Positions 25,412 through 34,816 of a DNA stretch of 42,073 nt are shown in pieces. Source of the DNA: Burkholderiales bacterium. Lineage in GTDB: Bacteria; Pseudomonadota; Gammaproteobacteria; Burkholderiales; JAHFRG01. The position numbers and the translations under genes are program-made. The stretch spans positions 1 to 42,073 of the forward strand of contig DASZZH010000033.1 in NCBI GenBank assembly GCA_035543335.1, read 5' to 3'. Under the pieces are notes generated by a model, which had not been told where the DNA came from, did not search any database, and saw only the letters and a program-made list of their open reading frames with translations. Each line of letters begins with the position of its first letter. Position 1 is the stretch's first letter.

Positions 25412-26316
25412 AAGCCTGGTTCGTCCAGCACTGGGAAACACTGTGGCTTTCGGCAAAGCGCCTTACTCGCAATCCGTTTGCAAACCTGCTTAACATCGGC
25501 GTCATCGGCATCGCGCTGAGCCTGCCCTGCGGCCTGTACGTGCTGCTCGCCAACCTGCAGGGACTCACGAAGCAGGTGGCGAACGAACCGCAGATCAGCC
25601 TCTTTTTGAACACCCAGGCCGCCCCCGCCGATGCCATGCAAATCGAAACCCTTCTCAAAAACCACCTTGGGGTGAAAAACTTCGAGTTGGTGCCGAAAGA
25701 TCGGGCGCTGCGCGAGCTGCAAAAAGCCGCCGGCATAGACGATGTGGTACAAAGCCTCACGCAGAATCCGCTGCCCGACGCCTTCATCGTCCGCGCCAAA
25801 AACGCCACGGCGCAGACCCTGCAAGCGCTGCAGGAAGAATTCCGCACCTGGCCCCAGGTCGTTACCGTGCAGCTCGATTCGCAATGGGCGCAACGGCTGG
25901 ATGCGTTGTTGCGTCTGGGCAGAATCGCGATTCTGCTGCTCGCCCTTTTGCTCGGCTTTGCACTGACGGCGGTTACCTTCAACACCATCCGGCTGCAAAT
26001 CCTCACCCAGCGCGAAGAAATCGAGGTGGCCAAACTTATCGGGGCCACCAATCGCTTCATCCGCCGTCCCTTCCTCTATTTCGGTACCCTGCAAGGGCTA
26101 TTGGGGGGGGTGGCTTGCTGGCTCATTGTGGCTGCCAGCATACATATTCTAAACCTCAGCCTCGCCGATCTGGCGAAACTCTATTCAGAAAATTTTAAAT
26201 TAAATCAGCTCAATACAGATGACACGATAGATCTTTTGCTGTTTTCCGCAGCGCTTGGCTGGCTGGGCTCTTGGATGTCGGTAAGTAGATACTTACATCA
26301 GATTGAACCCCACTAG
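25408..26316 (+). CDS. ftsX: Cell-division permease-like protein FtsX
   Basis: A 302-residue partner of FtsE with four membrane helices (about 24-46, 175-195, 222-247 and 270-288 by hydrophobicity) and a periplasmic domain between the first two (QISLFLNTQAAPADAMQIETLLKN ... GIDDVVQSLTQNPLPDAFIV). The conserved cytoplasmic sequence TLTQREEIEVAKLIGATNRFIRRPF-like (ILTQREEIEVAKLIGATNRF) is present. It lies about 70 bases upstream of rpoH. Confidence 0.97.
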   Translation: MKAWFVQHWETLWLSAKRLTRNPFANLLNIGVIGIALSLPCGLYVLLANLQGLTKQVANEPQISLFLNTQAAPADAMQIETLLKNHLGVKNFELVPKDRALRELQKAAGIDDVVQSLTQNPLPDAFIVRAKNATAQTLQALQEEFRTWPQVVTVQLDSQWAQRLDALLRLGRIAILLLALLLGFALTAVTFNTIRLQILTQREEIEVAKLIGATNRFIRRPFLYFGTLQGLLGGVACWLIVAASIHILNLSLADLAKLYSENFKLNQLNTDDTIDLLLFSAALGWLGSWMSVSRYLHQIEPH

Positions 26317-26334
26317 ACAGAACTTTTAGAGCTG

Positions 26335-26364
26335 CTGGCACTCTCATACATCGAGTGCTAAAAT
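26335..26364 (+). promoter_or_regulatory. CIRCE-like HrcA operator over the rpoH promoter
   Basis: CTGGCACTC (26335-26343), a spacer of exactly 9 bases, and GAGTGCTAA (26353-26361) match the CIRCE consensus TTAGCACTC-N9-GAGTGCTAA at 16 of 18 arm positions. A -10-like TAAAAT (26359-26364) and a weak -35-like CTGGCA (26335-26340) overlap it, spaced 18 bases. This implies repression of rpoH by HrcA, lifted on heat shock. Confidence 0.75.
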
Positions 26365-26385
26365 ACCGGTTAAGGAGGTAAAACA

Positions 26386-27237
26386 ATGTACCAAACCATG
26401 ACTTTACCTATCCCCTCGGCAGCAGGCAGCCTGGGGAGTTATGTCCAAGCGGTAAACCGCTTCCCGATCCTGACCCAAGAGCAGGAACTGGAGTTCGCGC
26501 GTCGCTTCCGCCAGCATGGCGACCTCGATGCCGCAAGACAATTGATTCTTTCTCATCTGCGCGTGGTGGTGGCCATCGCCCGCAACTACATGGGTTATGG
26601 ACTGCCGCAGGCCGACCTCATCCAGGAAGGCAATATCGGTCTGATGAAGGCGGTGAAACGCTTCGATCCCGAACGCGGTGTGCGCCTGGTGTCGTATGCC
26701 GTGTACTGGATCCGCGCTGAAATCCATGAATTTATCCTGAAGAACTGGCGCATCGTCAAAATCGCCACCACCAAGGCGCAGCGCAAGCTGTTCTTCAATC
26801 TGCGCAGCCTGAAGCGGGGATTAGCGCCGCTGCGTGGCGAGCAAATCACCGATGTGGCGAAACAGCTCGGCGTCAAATCCGAAGAAGTGGTGGAAATGGA
26901 AACGCGCATGAGCGGCCACGACGTGGCGCTCGAGCCGGCGAATGACGACGAAGAAGCCGGCCTCACCCCGATTGCGTATTTAAGCGATCCCGAAGCCGAG
27001 CCGTCGCGGCTCATCGAACACAAGCAAGCCAGCCGTCTGCAAGGCGAAGGATTGAACCGGGCGCTGGGAAGCCTCGATCCGCGCAGCCGCCGCATCATCG
27101 AAGCGCGCTGGTTGCGCGAAAAAGATTCGGCGACGCTGCACGACTTGGCAGCGGAATTCAAGGTCTCCGCCGAGCGCATCCGTCAGCTCGAGCAAAAAGC
27201 GCTCACCAAAATGAAAGCAGTGATTGAAGCCGCCTGA
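26386..27237 (+). CDS. rpoH: Heat-shock sigma factor RpoH
   Basis: The 283-residue sigma-32 directs heat-shock transcription. Region 2 is seen in DLIQEGNIGLMKAVKRFDPERGVRLVSYAVYWIRAEI, the RpoH box in QRKLFFNLR (about 125-133), and region 4.2 in LHDLAAEFKVSAERIRQLEQKALTKMK. The start ATG 26386 has AAGGAGGT 8 bases upstream. The CIRCE-like site at 26335 overlaps the promoter. The gene follows ftsX, as in many beta- and gammaproteobacteria, and converges with the sco gene 11 bases beyond its stop. Confidence 0.98.
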   Translation: MYQTMTLPIPSAAGSLGSYVQAVNRFPILTQEQELEFARRFRQHGDLDAARQLILSHLRVVVAIARNYMGYGLPQADLIQEGNIGLMKAVKRFDPERGVRLVSYAVYWIRAEIHEFILKNWRIVKIATTKAQRKLFFNLRSLKRGLAPLRGEQITDVAKQLGVKSEEVVEMETRMSGHDVALEPANDDEEAGLTPIAYLSDPEAEPSRLIEHKQASRLQGEGLNRALGSLDPRSRRIIEARWLREKDSATLHDLAAEFKVSAERIRQLEQKALTKMKAVIEAA

Positions 27238-27248
27238 CGCGGTTTCAA

Positions 27249-27842
27249 TCAGCCCTTCTGTGCAAGCAGTATCTTGATGTCGCGCAGCAGCACCTGCGCG
27301 CCTTGCCCGTAGCTCACAAAAAGACGCAGTTTTCCGGAAGGATCGAACACATAAGTGCCGGCGGAATGGTCCATGGTGTATTCGCCGGGACGGCTGCCGG
27401 CGTTTTTTTGGTAAACAATCTTGAATTCCTTCGCCACGGCAGCGGTCGCTTGCGCATCGCCGTACAAACCCAGAAAACCCGGATTGAATGAAGGCACGTA
27501 CTGCGCGATAAGCGCCGGCGTGTCGCGTTCCGGATCCACTGTCACGAACAGCACCTGCACTTTTTTTGCATCTTCGCCCAATTCCTTCATTGTTAGCGCA
27601 AATTCTGCCAGGGTGGTCGGGCACACATCGGGGCAATGGGTGTAACCGAAAAACAGCACGACCACCTTGCCCTTAAAATCGGCAAGGCTTCTCGCCTTCC
27701 CATTGTGATCCGTAAGATGGAAGTCCCTGCCGAAATCAGCGCCGGTAATGTCAGTGGACTGGAATGTTTCCTTCGGCGCACCGCATCCGGCAAGCAAGGC
27801 CGCAAATGAAGCCAGAAAAAGGTATTTAAAGAAAAATCTCAT
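27249..27842 (-). CDS. SCO1/SenC copper chaperone
   Basis: A 197-residue lipoprotein-type SCO protein that helps build the CuA centre of cytochrome oxidase. The lipidation site LLAGC (Cys20) follows the N-terminal helix. The copper-binding CxxxC is in GYTHCPDVCPTT (Cys70, Cys74), and the distal His lies in YTMDHSAGTYVFDP. It is the last gene of the minus-strand oxidase assembly block. Element G separates it from the heme O synthase gene. Confidence 0.95.
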   Translation of the reverse strand: MRFFFKYLFLASFAALLAGCGAPKETFQSTDITGADFGRDFHLTDHNGKARSLADFKGKVVVLFFGYTHCPDVCPTTLAEFALTMKELGEDAKKVQVLFVTVDPERDTPALIAQYVPSFNPGFLGLYGDAQATAAVAKEFKIVYQKNAGSRPGEYTMDHSAGTYVFDPSGKLRLFVSYGQGAQVLLRDIKILLAQKG

Positions 27843-27883
27843 AAACTGGCGATAGGAACGTTACAACTCTTAAAAGTTCTGTA

Positions 27884-28025
27884 TTAAAGCCTCTGCGAAA
27901 CAAGAAGTTTGCCTTCAGACGAGGCGCGAGACTTTTTTCGAGCGGAGCCGGAGAGTATGTGAGCATCGAAAAAAGCGGCGCAACGAAGTATCAAGGTAAA
28001 ATCCGCAGTTTTGCAGAAGCTTTAA
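27884..28025 (+). repeat. Palindromic intergenic element, copy G
   Basis: The arms TTAAAGCCTCTGCGAAAC (27884-27901) and GTTTTGCAGAAGCTTTAA (28008-28025) pair at 16 of 18 positions. The interior follows the core (ACGAGGCGCGAG, GAGCGGAGCCGGAGAGTATGTGAGC, GGCGCAACGAAGTATC). The right arm contains the heme O synthase stop codon (28022-28024). Confidence 0.8.
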
Positions 28026-28912
28026 AAGCGCCAGTAGTGATCGATCAGCAACGCCGCAAACAGCAGGGAAAGATAAACAATTGAATAGCGAAACGCGCTC
28101 TGCGCCAGCCTGTCGCTGTAGTCCGAATAGATGCGCACAGCAAAATAGAGGTAGAGGCCTCCGAGCATGCAAGCGCTGAGAAGATAAATCAGGCCGCTCA
28201 TGCGGGTGGAAAACGGCAAAAGGCTCACCGCCACCAGAATCAGCGTGTAGAGGAGAACATGCAGACGGGTGAATTTGTCGCCGTGGGTTACCGGCAGCAT
28301 GGGAATCCCGGCCCTGGCGTAGTCGTGCTTGCGGTAGAGCGCGAGCGTCCAAAAATGCGGCGGCGTCCAGGCGAATATGATGAGAAAAAGCAGCAGCGCA
28401 TCGGAAGAAATTTCACCGGTCACCGCCACCCAGCCCAAAACCGGCGGCATGGCGCCGGATGCGCCGCCAATCACGATGTTCTGCGGAGTGAGCGGCTTGA
28501 GCAACACGGTGTAGACCACGGCGTAGCCGACGAAGGTGGCGAGTGTCAGCCACATGGTGAGCGGGTTGATGTAACGATAAAGCAAAAACAGGCCGCAGCC
28601 GCCGACCACACCGGCAAAAAGGAGCGTTTGCAGCGAGCTGATTTCGCCGCGCGGGAGCGGGCGCCAGCGAGTGCGCGCCATTACCGCGTCGATTTTAATC
28701 TCCACCAGACAGTTCACCGCCGCCGCCGCGCCTGCCACCAGCGCGATCCCGAGCGTGGCCGGCAAAAGAATATTAATCGGTATCATGCCGGGTGTTGCGA
28801 GAAACATGCCGATTACCGCGGTAAACACGATGAGCGAGACCACGCGCGGCTTGCACAAGCTCAAATACTGCTGCGCGCGGGTGGCGGTTCGCTGCCAGAC
28901 CAGGCTAGTCAT
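28022..28912 (-). CDS. ctaB: Protoheme IX farnesyltransferase (heme O synthase)
   Basis: The 296-residue UbiA-family membrane enzyme converts heme b to heme O. It has about nine hydrophobic helices. The first prenyl-diphosphate-binding motif lies around [23 protein letters not shown], an N-x3-D-x3-D/R type; the second is around [14 protein letters not shown]. The length is typical. Its ATG overlaps the heme A synthase stop by 8 bases. Its stop codon lies inside element G. Confidence 0.97.
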   Translation of the reverse strand: MTSLVWQRTATRAQQYLSLCKPRVVSLIVFTAVIGMFLATPGMIPINILLPATLGIALVAGAAAAVNCLVEIKIDAVMARTRWRPLPRGEISSLQTLLFAGVVGGCGLFLLYRYINPLTMWLTLATFVGYAVVYTVLLKPLTPQNIVIGGASGAMPPVLGWVAVTGEISSDALLLFLIIFAWTPPHFWTLALYRKHDYARAGIPMLPVTHGDKFTRLHVLLYTLILVAVSLLPFSTRMSGLIYLLSACMLGGLYLYFAVRIYSDYSDRLAQSAFRYSIVYLSLLFAALLIDHYWRF

Positions 28913-29936
28913 CCCTTGCTCCCGACGGCTTTTGCTGGAGCGGGCGCTTTACTGCGGCGCCCGCGGATTGGATTTTGAAGTTTAACACCACAACGGTGAC
29001 CAGTAACAGCGCGGCCACAGCATTATGTCCCACTGCGAGGGGCAAAGGCAGGCTGAAAACCACATTGGCAATACCCAAAGCCACTTGCAGGATGAGCACA
29101 ACCAGCAACAGCATGCCATGAGCGCGGAGACTGCGAACCGCGATCGCGCCGAGCGCCAGCAACCCAAGATAAGCAAATACCACTGCTGCGCCGAGGCGAT
29201 GCATCCAGTGAATGGCATTTAGCGCGGTATTCGAGAGCGGTTCGCCTTGCGCCGTCATGCCCAGCTCGCGGAAAAAATGAAACGCGTTGGCAAAATCCAT
29301 TTCCGGCACGAGCTTGCCATGGCACAAAGGGAAATCGGTGCAGGCAAGCGCCGCGTAGTTGGCGCTTACCCAGCCGCCCAGCGCGATTTGCAACGCGAGC
29401 AGCACCAGGCCAAGCCACGCCCAAACATTGAATTTTTTAGCCATTGCGGCGTCCGCAACCGTGGGCCCATACTGGCGCCGCGCAAGCCAGCAAAGCGGCG
29501 CCAGTGTCGCCATGCCGCCCAGAAGATGCAGCGAAACCACGGCGGGTTTCAACAACAGGGTCACCGTCCACATGCCGAGCAGCGCCTGGACTATCACCAA
29601 CCCCAACAGAAACAGCGGTAGCGCCGGCGATTGACGCAGCTCGAAGCGTTTGCGCCAAGCATAAATTGCTATGGCCGATATCAGCAGTCCCAGCGTACCG
29701 GCCAGGTAACGGTGAATCATTTCAATCCACGCCTTCGTGTTGTCCAGCGGCCGGTTGGGAAACTCGAGTTGCGCCGACCCCAGCACGGCTTCGCTTTGCG
29801 GCACAGTCACATGGCCGTAGCAGCCCGGCCAGTCGGGGCAGCCCAGCCCCGCATCGGAGAGCCGCACAAACGCGCCAAACACCACGACGAGGTAACCGAG
29901 ACAGGCGGCCGTCAAAACTAATTTTCTATACATCAT
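28905..29936 (-). CDS. ctaA: Heme A synthase (COX15/CtaA)
   Basis: The 343-residue, eight-helix membrane enzyme oxidises heme O to heme A. The family signatures [21 protein letters not shown] near the N-terminus and the conserved His residues in EMIHRYLAG and IHWMHRLGA are visible. [21 protein letters not shown] is the second-half counterpart of the first motif. The gene overlaps both neighbours (the thioredoxin-like gene by 4 bases, ctaB by 8), so the unit is tightly coupled. Confidence 0.97.
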   Translation of the reverse strand: MMYRKLVLTAACLGYLVVVFGAFVRLSDAGLGCPDWPGCYGHVTVPQSEAVLGSAQLEFPNRPLDNTKAWIEMIHRYLAGTLGLLISAIAIYAWRKRFELRQSPALPLFLLGLVIVQALLGMWTVTLLLKPAVVSLHLLGGMATLAPLCWLARRQYGPTVADAAMAKKFNVWAWLGLVLLALQIALGGWVSANYAALACTDFPLCHGKLVPEMDFANAFHFFRELGMTAQGEPLSNTALNAIHWMHRLGAAVVFAYLGLLALGAIAVRSLRAHGMLLLVVLILQVALGIANVVFSLPLPLAVGHNAVAALLLVTVVVLNFKIQSAGAAVKRPLQQKPSGARDD

Positions 29937-30508
29937 CCAATCCGTGAAACTTTGAGCAGTCTCGTTATATCCTTCACCATCTTGCGCGGGTCGGCATCCG
30001 GCGGGAAGCGCAGCATTAAGTTGCCCAGCGGGTCCACCACATAAATATGGTCTCGCGCCGAGCCTGGTGCCGGCAGCGCCTTGAGCAGCGCGCTGCCGGC
30101 ACCGCGAATCAGCCAGGTACCGGAGTATTCCTGCAGCAGTTGGGGCGAGGGAGCGCTGTTGTCGTCAATCACCCAGGCGCGCTCGATGCGCTGCATGTCC
30201 TTGCCCTGAGTCAGGCGCACCTGGCGCAGGGTGTAAAGCTTGTGCCGGCAATTTTCGTCGCAAGTACCCGAATCCACTTGCAGCAGCACCCATTTGCGGC
30301 GCAATTCGCTGATGTGAAACGCGCGCCCGTCCACCAATTGCAAGGTGGAGTCCGGAAGCGGCTTAACCGGCAGCAATTCGCCGTAATTCATCGTCCCCTG
30401 CTGCGGCTGCCACCAGTAAAACACCACATACGCCGCAACCACCGGCGCGGTACAGAATGCAAGGATGAGCCAAAGTTCAATGCGGCTTTTGCGGGACGCG
30501 TTTGACAT
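29933..30508 (-). CDS. Membrane-anchored thioredoxin-fold oxidase assembly protein
   Basis: A 191-residue protein with one N-terminal helix (about 10-32) and a periplasmic domain that has a CxxxC (SGTCDENCRHKLYTLRQVR, about Cys82 and Cys86) in the SCO-like position. Such proteins regularly lie between surf1 and ctaA in betaproteobacteria and are thought to help with copper delivery or thiol chemistry for cytochrome oxidase; the exact role is not settled. The gene starts 32 bases inside the end of surf1. Confidence 0.8.
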   Translation of the reverse strand: MSNASRKSRIELWLILAFCTAPVVAAYVVFYWWQPQQGTMNYGELLPVKPLPDSTLQLVDGRAFHISELRRKWVLLQVDSGTCDENCRHKLYTLRQVRLTQGKDMQRIERAWVIDDNSAPSPQLLQEYSGTWLIRGAGSALLKALPAPGSARDHIYVVDPLGNLMLRFPPDADPRKMVKDITRLLKVSRIG

Positions 30509-31187
30509 TCACCACCACGTACAAAACCGCCACTGCCACCGCCAGCGCAAACCACTGGAACGCGTAGCCGCGGTGCATGTTAATGCCCACATCCGGTTTT
30601 TCCCAGTCGCGAACCAATCCATCTCCCGTATCGTTGCGCTGCTCGATCACCAGGGGTTGGATCGCCAGCGGCACCGCTTTGCGATAGCGTTCCAGCACCA
30701 GGTTTTGCCAGACGTTTCCTTCTTCGGTTTGCGTCGAGAGCTCAAACACCTTGTTGCTCGGGATTGCAGCTAGGCCGTTTATTATTAACGTATTTTCAGG
30801 CGTCGGCACGAGTGGCGCACGCCGCTCGTCACCACGCGCAATCCAGCCGCGTTCAATCAAAACGTAGCGTGCGCTGTTCCCGATTTGCAAAGGCGTAATC
30901 ACGTGATAACCCGGAACCCCGTGATAAATGCGGTTATCGATATAAATCGTATAGCTCCCGGCGAAGCGTCCTTCGACTTCCACCGGGCGGTACCGGTAGT
31001 CCTCTGCGTTCACTTCACTGGCGGGAAGCCGCACTGGCGGCTGCTTGGCAAGCTCCTCGATGCGTTGCTGTAATCGCAGTTTCTCGCTGGCGCGATTGAG
31101 TTGCCAATTTCCCAAACTCAGGACCAGGACGAACATCGCCGCGGCGGCGATACTGGACAGAAGCTTGGGTTTAAATTCAAACAACAT
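30477..31187 (-). CDS. SURF1-family oxidase assembly protein
   Basis: A 236-residue protein with the SURF1 layout: an N-terminal helix (about 10-29) ending in the signature LGNWQLNRASEKLRL, a periplasmic domain (YRPVEVEGRF, ERGWIARGDERR), and a C-terminal helix (about 207-228) after GYAFQWFALAVAVAV. It assists heme A insertion into subunit I. It is the first gene of the surf1 to sco unit and is divergent from the DUF2909 gene, with about 60 bases between. Confidence 0.95.
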   Translation of the reverse strand: MLFEFKPKLLSSIAAAAMFVLVLSLGNWQLNRASEKLRLQQRIEELAKQPPVRLPASEVNAEDYRYRPVEVEGRFAGSYTIYIDNRIYHGVPGYHVITPLQIGNSARYVLIERGWIARGDERRAPLVPTPENTLIINGLAAIPSNKVFELSTQTEEGNVWQNLVLERYRKAVPLAIQPLVIEQRNDTGDGLVRDWEKPDVGINMHRGYAFQWFALAVAVAVLYVVVNVKRVPQKPH

Positions 31188-31246
31188 GTTGGCTGGCAGG
31201 CACCGGAGTAATGGTCTAAACTGATAACCTACCCCGGAACAACAAC

Positions 31247-31444
31247 ATGAGAATCATCGTACTCCTGTTCATCATAGTCATCCTGTTCAGTCTCGGCTCC
31301 GCACTGTATTACCTCGTCAAGGACAAAGGCCAATCAGAGCGCGTCGTCAGAGCGCTCACCGTGCGCATCACTTTTTCGATCGCGCTGTTTCTCCTGCTCA
31401 TGCTCGGCTTTTACTTCGGCCTGATCTCACCTCAAGGTTTGTAA
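31247..31444 (+). CDS. DUF2909 twin-transmembrane protein
   Basis: A 65-residue protein with two hydrophobic helices (about 1-23 and 44-62) and a basic turn (KDKGQSERVVRALTVRITFS). The pattern LGSALYYLVKDKG followed by R-A-L-T-x-R-I is typical of DUF2909 (twin transmembrane protein) found in cytochrome oxidase clusters of beta- and gammaproteobacteria. It probably helps oxidase assembly, but this is not established. It is encoded opposite to its neighbours. Confidence 0.88.
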   Translation: MRIIVLLFIIVILFSLGSALYYLVKDKGQSERVVRALTVRITFSIALFLLLMLGFYFGLISPQGL

Positions 31445-31459
31445 CCACAAGAAAAAAAG

Positions 31460-31485
31460 CGCCGCACGGCTTGAACCATGCGGCG
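31460..31485 (-). terminator. Rho-independent terminator of the oxidase operon
   Basis: CGCCGCACGG (31460-31469) pairs with CCATGCGGCG (31476-31485) with one mismatch, and on the minus strand the stem is followed by CTTTTTTTC. It lies between ctaE (minus) and the end of the DUF2909 gene (plus), and ends the ctaC-ctaE transcript. Confidence 0.8.
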
Positions 31486-31534
31486 TTCAGTGTCCCCTTC
31501 TTGTTAGCTGCTATGGGGCTCCTCCTCCTTGTTG

Positions 31535-31590
31535 TAAGGGAACCTCTGATTAAGTCGCGCACGTGTGGGGCTTAATCAGAGGTTCGTTAG
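31535..31590 (+). mobile_element. Minimal arms-only MITE remnant, copy H
   Basis: The ends GGAACCTCTGATTAAGTC (31539-31556) and GGCTTAATCAGAGGTTCG (31569-31586) are the same inverted repeats as copies C and F with only 12 bases between them; core and stems are absent. The flanks TAAG and TTAG resemble a decayed duplication. It lies 46 bases past the ctaE stop. Confidence 0.85.
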
Positions 31591-31632
31591 TGTGCTGCGT
31601 TTTCCTCCTTGAGCCTGAGCGCCCGTGTCCTG

Positions 31633-32484
31633 TTACAGCCAGTAAACCAGAATGAAAAGCAGCAGCCACACCACGTCAACAAAGTGCCAGTACCAGGACA
31701 CCGCCTCGAATGCGAAGTGATGCTCCGGCTTGAAATGGCCGACGATGGAGCGGCCGAGTATTGTAAGCAGCATGATGGTGCCGATGGTCACATGGAAACC
31801 GTGGAAGCCGGTCAGCATGAAGAACGTCGCGCCATACGCGCCGGTGGTGAGCTTGAGGTTGAGTTCGCTGTAGGCATGGCCGTACTCATACATCTGCAGC
31901 CCCAAGAAAGTGCTGCCCAGCACAATCGTTAAAATCAATCCGAGGATGAGCTGCTGGCGATTGTTCTTCTTCAGCCCCCAGTGCGCCCAGGTGACAGTGG
32001 CGCCGGAAGAAAGCAGCAGCAGCGTGTTGATGGCGGGAATGCCCAACGCCGCCATCGGCGTGAAGGTTTCTTTTATTCCCGGCCCGGACACCGGCCAGTG
32101 CGCGGTGAAATCCGGCCACAAGATCTTGTGCTCGAAATCGCCGAGCCAGGGCACCGACAAAACGCGCATGTAGAACAGCGCGCCGAAAAACGCCGCGAAG
32201 AACATGACTTCGGAGAAGATAAACCAGCTCATGCCCCAGCGGAAACTGACATCCACTTGCTGGTTGAATTTGTCCCCTTCGCTTTCGCGGATCACGGTAC
32301 TGAACCAGCCGAACATCATAAATATGAGTATCGACACGCCGAGCACCAGGATCCAGGGCCCGATACCCGCATGATTGTTCATCCACAACGTCGCGCCGAG
32401 CGCCATGCAAAACAGCGCCGTCGAGCCGAGAATCGGCCAGTGCGATGGTGCCGGCACATAGTAACGTCCAGGTTGTTGAGTCAT
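31633..32484 (-). CDS. ctaE: Cytochrome c oxidase subunit III
   Basis: The product is 283 residues from ATG 32482-32484, which has GAGGAG 8 bases upstream; a GTG three codons earlier lies against that site. Seven helices are predicted. Subunit III signatures seen are WWRDVIRE-like WFSTVIRESEG, RWGMSWFIFSEVMFFAAFFGALFYMR and the C-terminal FHGFHVTIGTIMLL and YWHFVDVVWLLLFILVYWL. It lies last in ctaC-ctaD-small-ctaG-ctaE. Confidence 0.97.
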   Translation of the reverse strand: MTQQPGRYYVPAPSHWPILGSTALFCMALGATLWMNNHAGIGPWILVLGVSILIFMMFGWFSTVIRESEGDKFNQQVDVSFRWGMSWFIFSEVMFFAAFFGALFYMRVLSVPWLGDFEHKILWPDFTAHWPVSGPGIKETFTPMAALGIPAINTLLLLSSGATVTWAHWGLKKNNRQQLILGLILTIVLGSTFLGLQMYEYGHAYSELNLKLTTGAYGATFFMLTGFHGFHVTIGTIMLLTILGRSIVGHFKPEHHFAFEAVSWYWHFVDVVWLLLFILVYWL

Positions 32485-32532
32485 GGATATCACTCCTCTT
32501 TAGTCTATCCTGTTATAGCGTTACGCTTCAGC

Positions 32533-33075
32533 CTAGCCGGGCTGCCGGCGTCCGCCATCGACCTCGAAAAAAGTATACGACAAGGTGATAGTGTTCACGT
32601 CCTTGGGAAGCCGGGAGTCAATCATGAACACTACCGGCAGCTGCCGCACTTCATTGGCTTTCAGCGTCTGCTGCGTGAAGCAGAAACACTCCAGCTTCTT
32701 AAAATATTCCGCCGCGTACTGCGGCCCGTAACTCGGTATCGCCTGTCCGGTTACGGCATAGGGTAATGTATTCTTGACCTCATACACCACCTGTGTGAGC
32801 TCGCCGGGGTGCACTTTCACGCTGCCCTGCAGCGGGCGAAAGTTCCACGCCAGCTGCCGGGTATTGGCATCCAGCTCCACCGTCACGGTACGCGTAGAGT
32901 CAACCTGCGTATTCTTCGCCAGCGCATCCGCCTGAAAAATATTGTTGATGCCGGTGACTTCGCAGATCTTCTTGTAAAACGGCACCAGGGCAAAACCGAA
33001 GCCGAACATCGCCACTGCTACGACGAGCAGCTTCTTCAACAGAATACGGTTGGCCTGTTTTGCGCTCATTGCCAA
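32533..33075 (-). CDS. ctaG: Cytochrome oxidase assembly protein CtaG/Cox11
   Basis: The 180-residue Cox11-type copper chaperone delivers copper to the CuB site of subunit I. It has an N-terminal helix (about 15-33, ending FALVPFYKKICEVTG) and a periplasmic immunoglobulin-like domain carrying the copper motif ECFCFTQQTL (Cys-Phe-Cys-Phe). VFMIDSRLPKDVNTITLSYTFF is the typical C-terminus. The start overlaps the tiny assembly gene. Confidence 0.97.
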   Translation of the reverse strand: MAMSAKQANRILLKKLLVVAVAMFGFGFALVPFYKKICEVTGINNIFQADALAKNTQVDSTRTVTVELDANTRQLAWNFRPLQGSVKVHPGELTQVVYEVKNTLPYAVTGQAIPSYGPQYAAEYFKKLECFCFTQQTLKANEVRQLPVVFMIDSRLPKDVNTITLSYTFFEVDGGRRQPG

Positions 33076-33176
33076 TGCCTGATTACAAACCCGACAAGAA
33101 ACGCCGCGGCAATCGAAAACAGAATCAGCGCGGTCCTTAATCCATTTTTGCGCGAAACCAGCTCATCATGTCGCAT
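33066..33176 (-). CDS. Cytochrome oxidase small assembly protein (36 aa)
   Basis: The frame from ATG 33174-33176 to TGA 33066-33068 encodes a basic N-terminus (MRHDELVSRKNGLRT) and one membrane helix (ALILFSIAAAFLVGFVI) ending RHWQ. Proteins of this size and pattern lie between ctaD and ctaG in betaproteobacteria and are annotated as small assembly proteins. It overlaps ctaG by 10 bases. It could help position subunit I or CtaG; this is inference. Confidence 0.8.
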   Translation of the reverse strand: MRHDELVSRKNGLRTALILFSIAAAFLVGFVIRHWQ

Positions 33177-33191
33177 GGGCTTGCGCCCTCC

Positions 33192-34772
33192 TTACTTCAC
33201 CAGCGGCGGGGTTTCAAACGTGTGATAAGGCGGCGGCGACGGCAGTGTCCATTCCAGCCCTTGCGCGCCCTCCCAAGACTTGGCTGCAGCCTTCTCCCCG
33301 CTGCGGATAGTTTTAATCACGTTGTACAGGAACAGCAACTGGGCCAGACCGAAACCAAACGCGCCGATACTCGAGATCATGTTGAATTCGGTGAACTGCG
33401 GCGAATAGTCGGGAATGCGGCGCGGCATGCCGGCCAGCCCCAGGAAATGCTGCACGAAGAAGGCGACGTTGAAGAAAATCATCGACAGCCAGAAGTGCCA
33501 TTTCCCCAGCGTTTCGTCATACATTTTGCCGGTCCATTTCGGCAACCAGTAGTAAATGCCGCCGAAAATGCTGAACAGCGCACCCGCCACCAGCACGTAG
33601 TGGAAGTGCGCGACCACGTAATAGGTGTCCTGCAGCTGGATGTCCACCGGGACGATCGCCAGCACCAGGCCGGTAAAGCCGCCCATGGTGAAGAGGAAGA
33701 TGAAGCCGATGGCAAACAGCATCGGCGTTTCGAAGGTCATCGAACCTTTCCACATGGTGGCGAGCCAGTTGAACACTTTCACGCCGGTCGGCACCGCAAT
33801 CAGCATCGTCGAGTACATGAAGAACAACTGTCCGGCCGCCGGCATGCCGACGGTGAACATGTGGTGCGCCCAGACGATGAACGAGAGAACCGCAATCGAG
33901 GCGGTTGCGTAGACCATCGAGGAATAACCGAACAGAGGCTTGCGCGCGAAAGTCGGGATGATCTGCGACACGATGCCGAATCCGGGCAGAATCATGACGT
34001 ACACCTCGGGGTGGCCGAAGAACCAGAACACATGCTGGAACAATACCGGATCGCCGCCGCCGGCCGCATTAAAGAAATGCGTGCCGAAGTGGCGGTCGGT
34101 GAGCAGCATGGTCACCGCACCCGCCAGCACCGGCATTATGGCAATCAGCAAATAAGCGGTGATCAGCCAGGTCCACACAAACAGCGGCATTTTCATCAGT
34201 GTCATCCCCGGCGCGCGCATATTGAGGATGGTGGTGATGATGTTGATCGAACCCATGATCGAGCTTGCCCCCATCATGTGGATGGCGAAAATCGTAAGAT
34301 CCATTCCCGGCCCTAATTGCACGGAGAGCGGGGCGTAGAGCGTCCAGCCCGCGGCGGCGGCGCCACCGGGAACGAACATGGAAATGATGAGCAGGAGCGC
34401 GGCCGGCGGCAGCAGCCAGAAGCTCCAGTTGTTCATGCGCGCGAACGCCATGTCCGGCGCGCCGATCATCAGCGGCACCTGCCAGTTGGCGAAGCCGACA
34501 AATGCCGGCATGATCGCGCCGAATATCATGATGAGGCCGTGCAGCGTGACGAGTTGATTGAAGAACTCCGGCCGCACGATTTGCAGCCCCGGCTGGAACA
34601 GCTCGGCGCGGATGGTCATGGCCATGATACCGCCGATGAAGAACATCAAGCCGGCGAAGGTCAGATACAGCGTGCCGATGTCCTTGTGGTTGGTGGTCAT
34701 CACCCAGCGCATGATGCCGCCGGGATGATGTGCGTGATCGTCGTGACCGTGAGCGTGAGTTGCTGCGTCCAT
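33192..34772 (-). CDS. ctaD: Cytochrome c oxidase subunit I
   Basis: The 526-residue catalytic subunit of an aa3-type haem-copper oxidase reduces O2 and pumps protons. Twelve helices are expected. Visible are [17 protein letters not shown], the haem a ligand region [26 protein letters not shown], the CuB/Tyr region [35 protein letters not shown], and the haem ligands [17 protein letters not shown]. The start has AAGGAG at a suitable distance. A His-rich N-terminus ([14 protein letters not shown]) precedes the core and could bind metal. Confidence 0.98.
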   Translation of the reverse strand: MDAATHAHGHDDHAHHPGGIMRWVMTTNHKDIGTLYLTFAGLMFFIGGIMAMTIRAELFQPGLQIVRPEFFNQLVTLHGLIMIFGAIMPAFVGFANWQVPLMIGAPDMAFARMNNWSFWLLPPAALLLIISMFVPGGAAAAGWTLYAPLSVQLGPGMDLTIFAIHMMGASSIMGSINIITTILNMRAPGMTLMKMPLFVWTWLITAYLLIAIMPVLAGAVTMLLTDRHFGTHFFNAAGGGDPVLFQHVFWFFGHPEVYVMILPGFGIVSQIIPTFARKPLFGYSSMVYATASIAVLSFIVWAHHMFTVGMPAAGQLFFMYSTMLIAVPTGVKVFNWLATMWKGSMTFETPMLFAIGFIFLFTMGGFTGLVLAIVPVDIQLQDTYYVVAHFHYVLVAGALFSIFGGIYYWLPKWTGKMYDETLGKWHFWLSMIFFNVAFFVQHFLGLAGMPRRIPDYSPQFTEFNMISSIGAFGFGLAQLLFLYNVIKTIRSGEKAAAKSWEGAQGLEWTLPSPPPYHTFETPPLVK

Positions 34773-34816
34773 GATGCTGCTCTCCTTAAAATCTGTCTAA
34801 GCTACAAATTTACGGT

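Noticed and set aside
33168..34316. 382-codon plus-strand frame
   Set aside because: It is antisense to ctaD, rich in His/Arg/Gln as expected from the reverse of a GC-rich gene, and matches nothing known.
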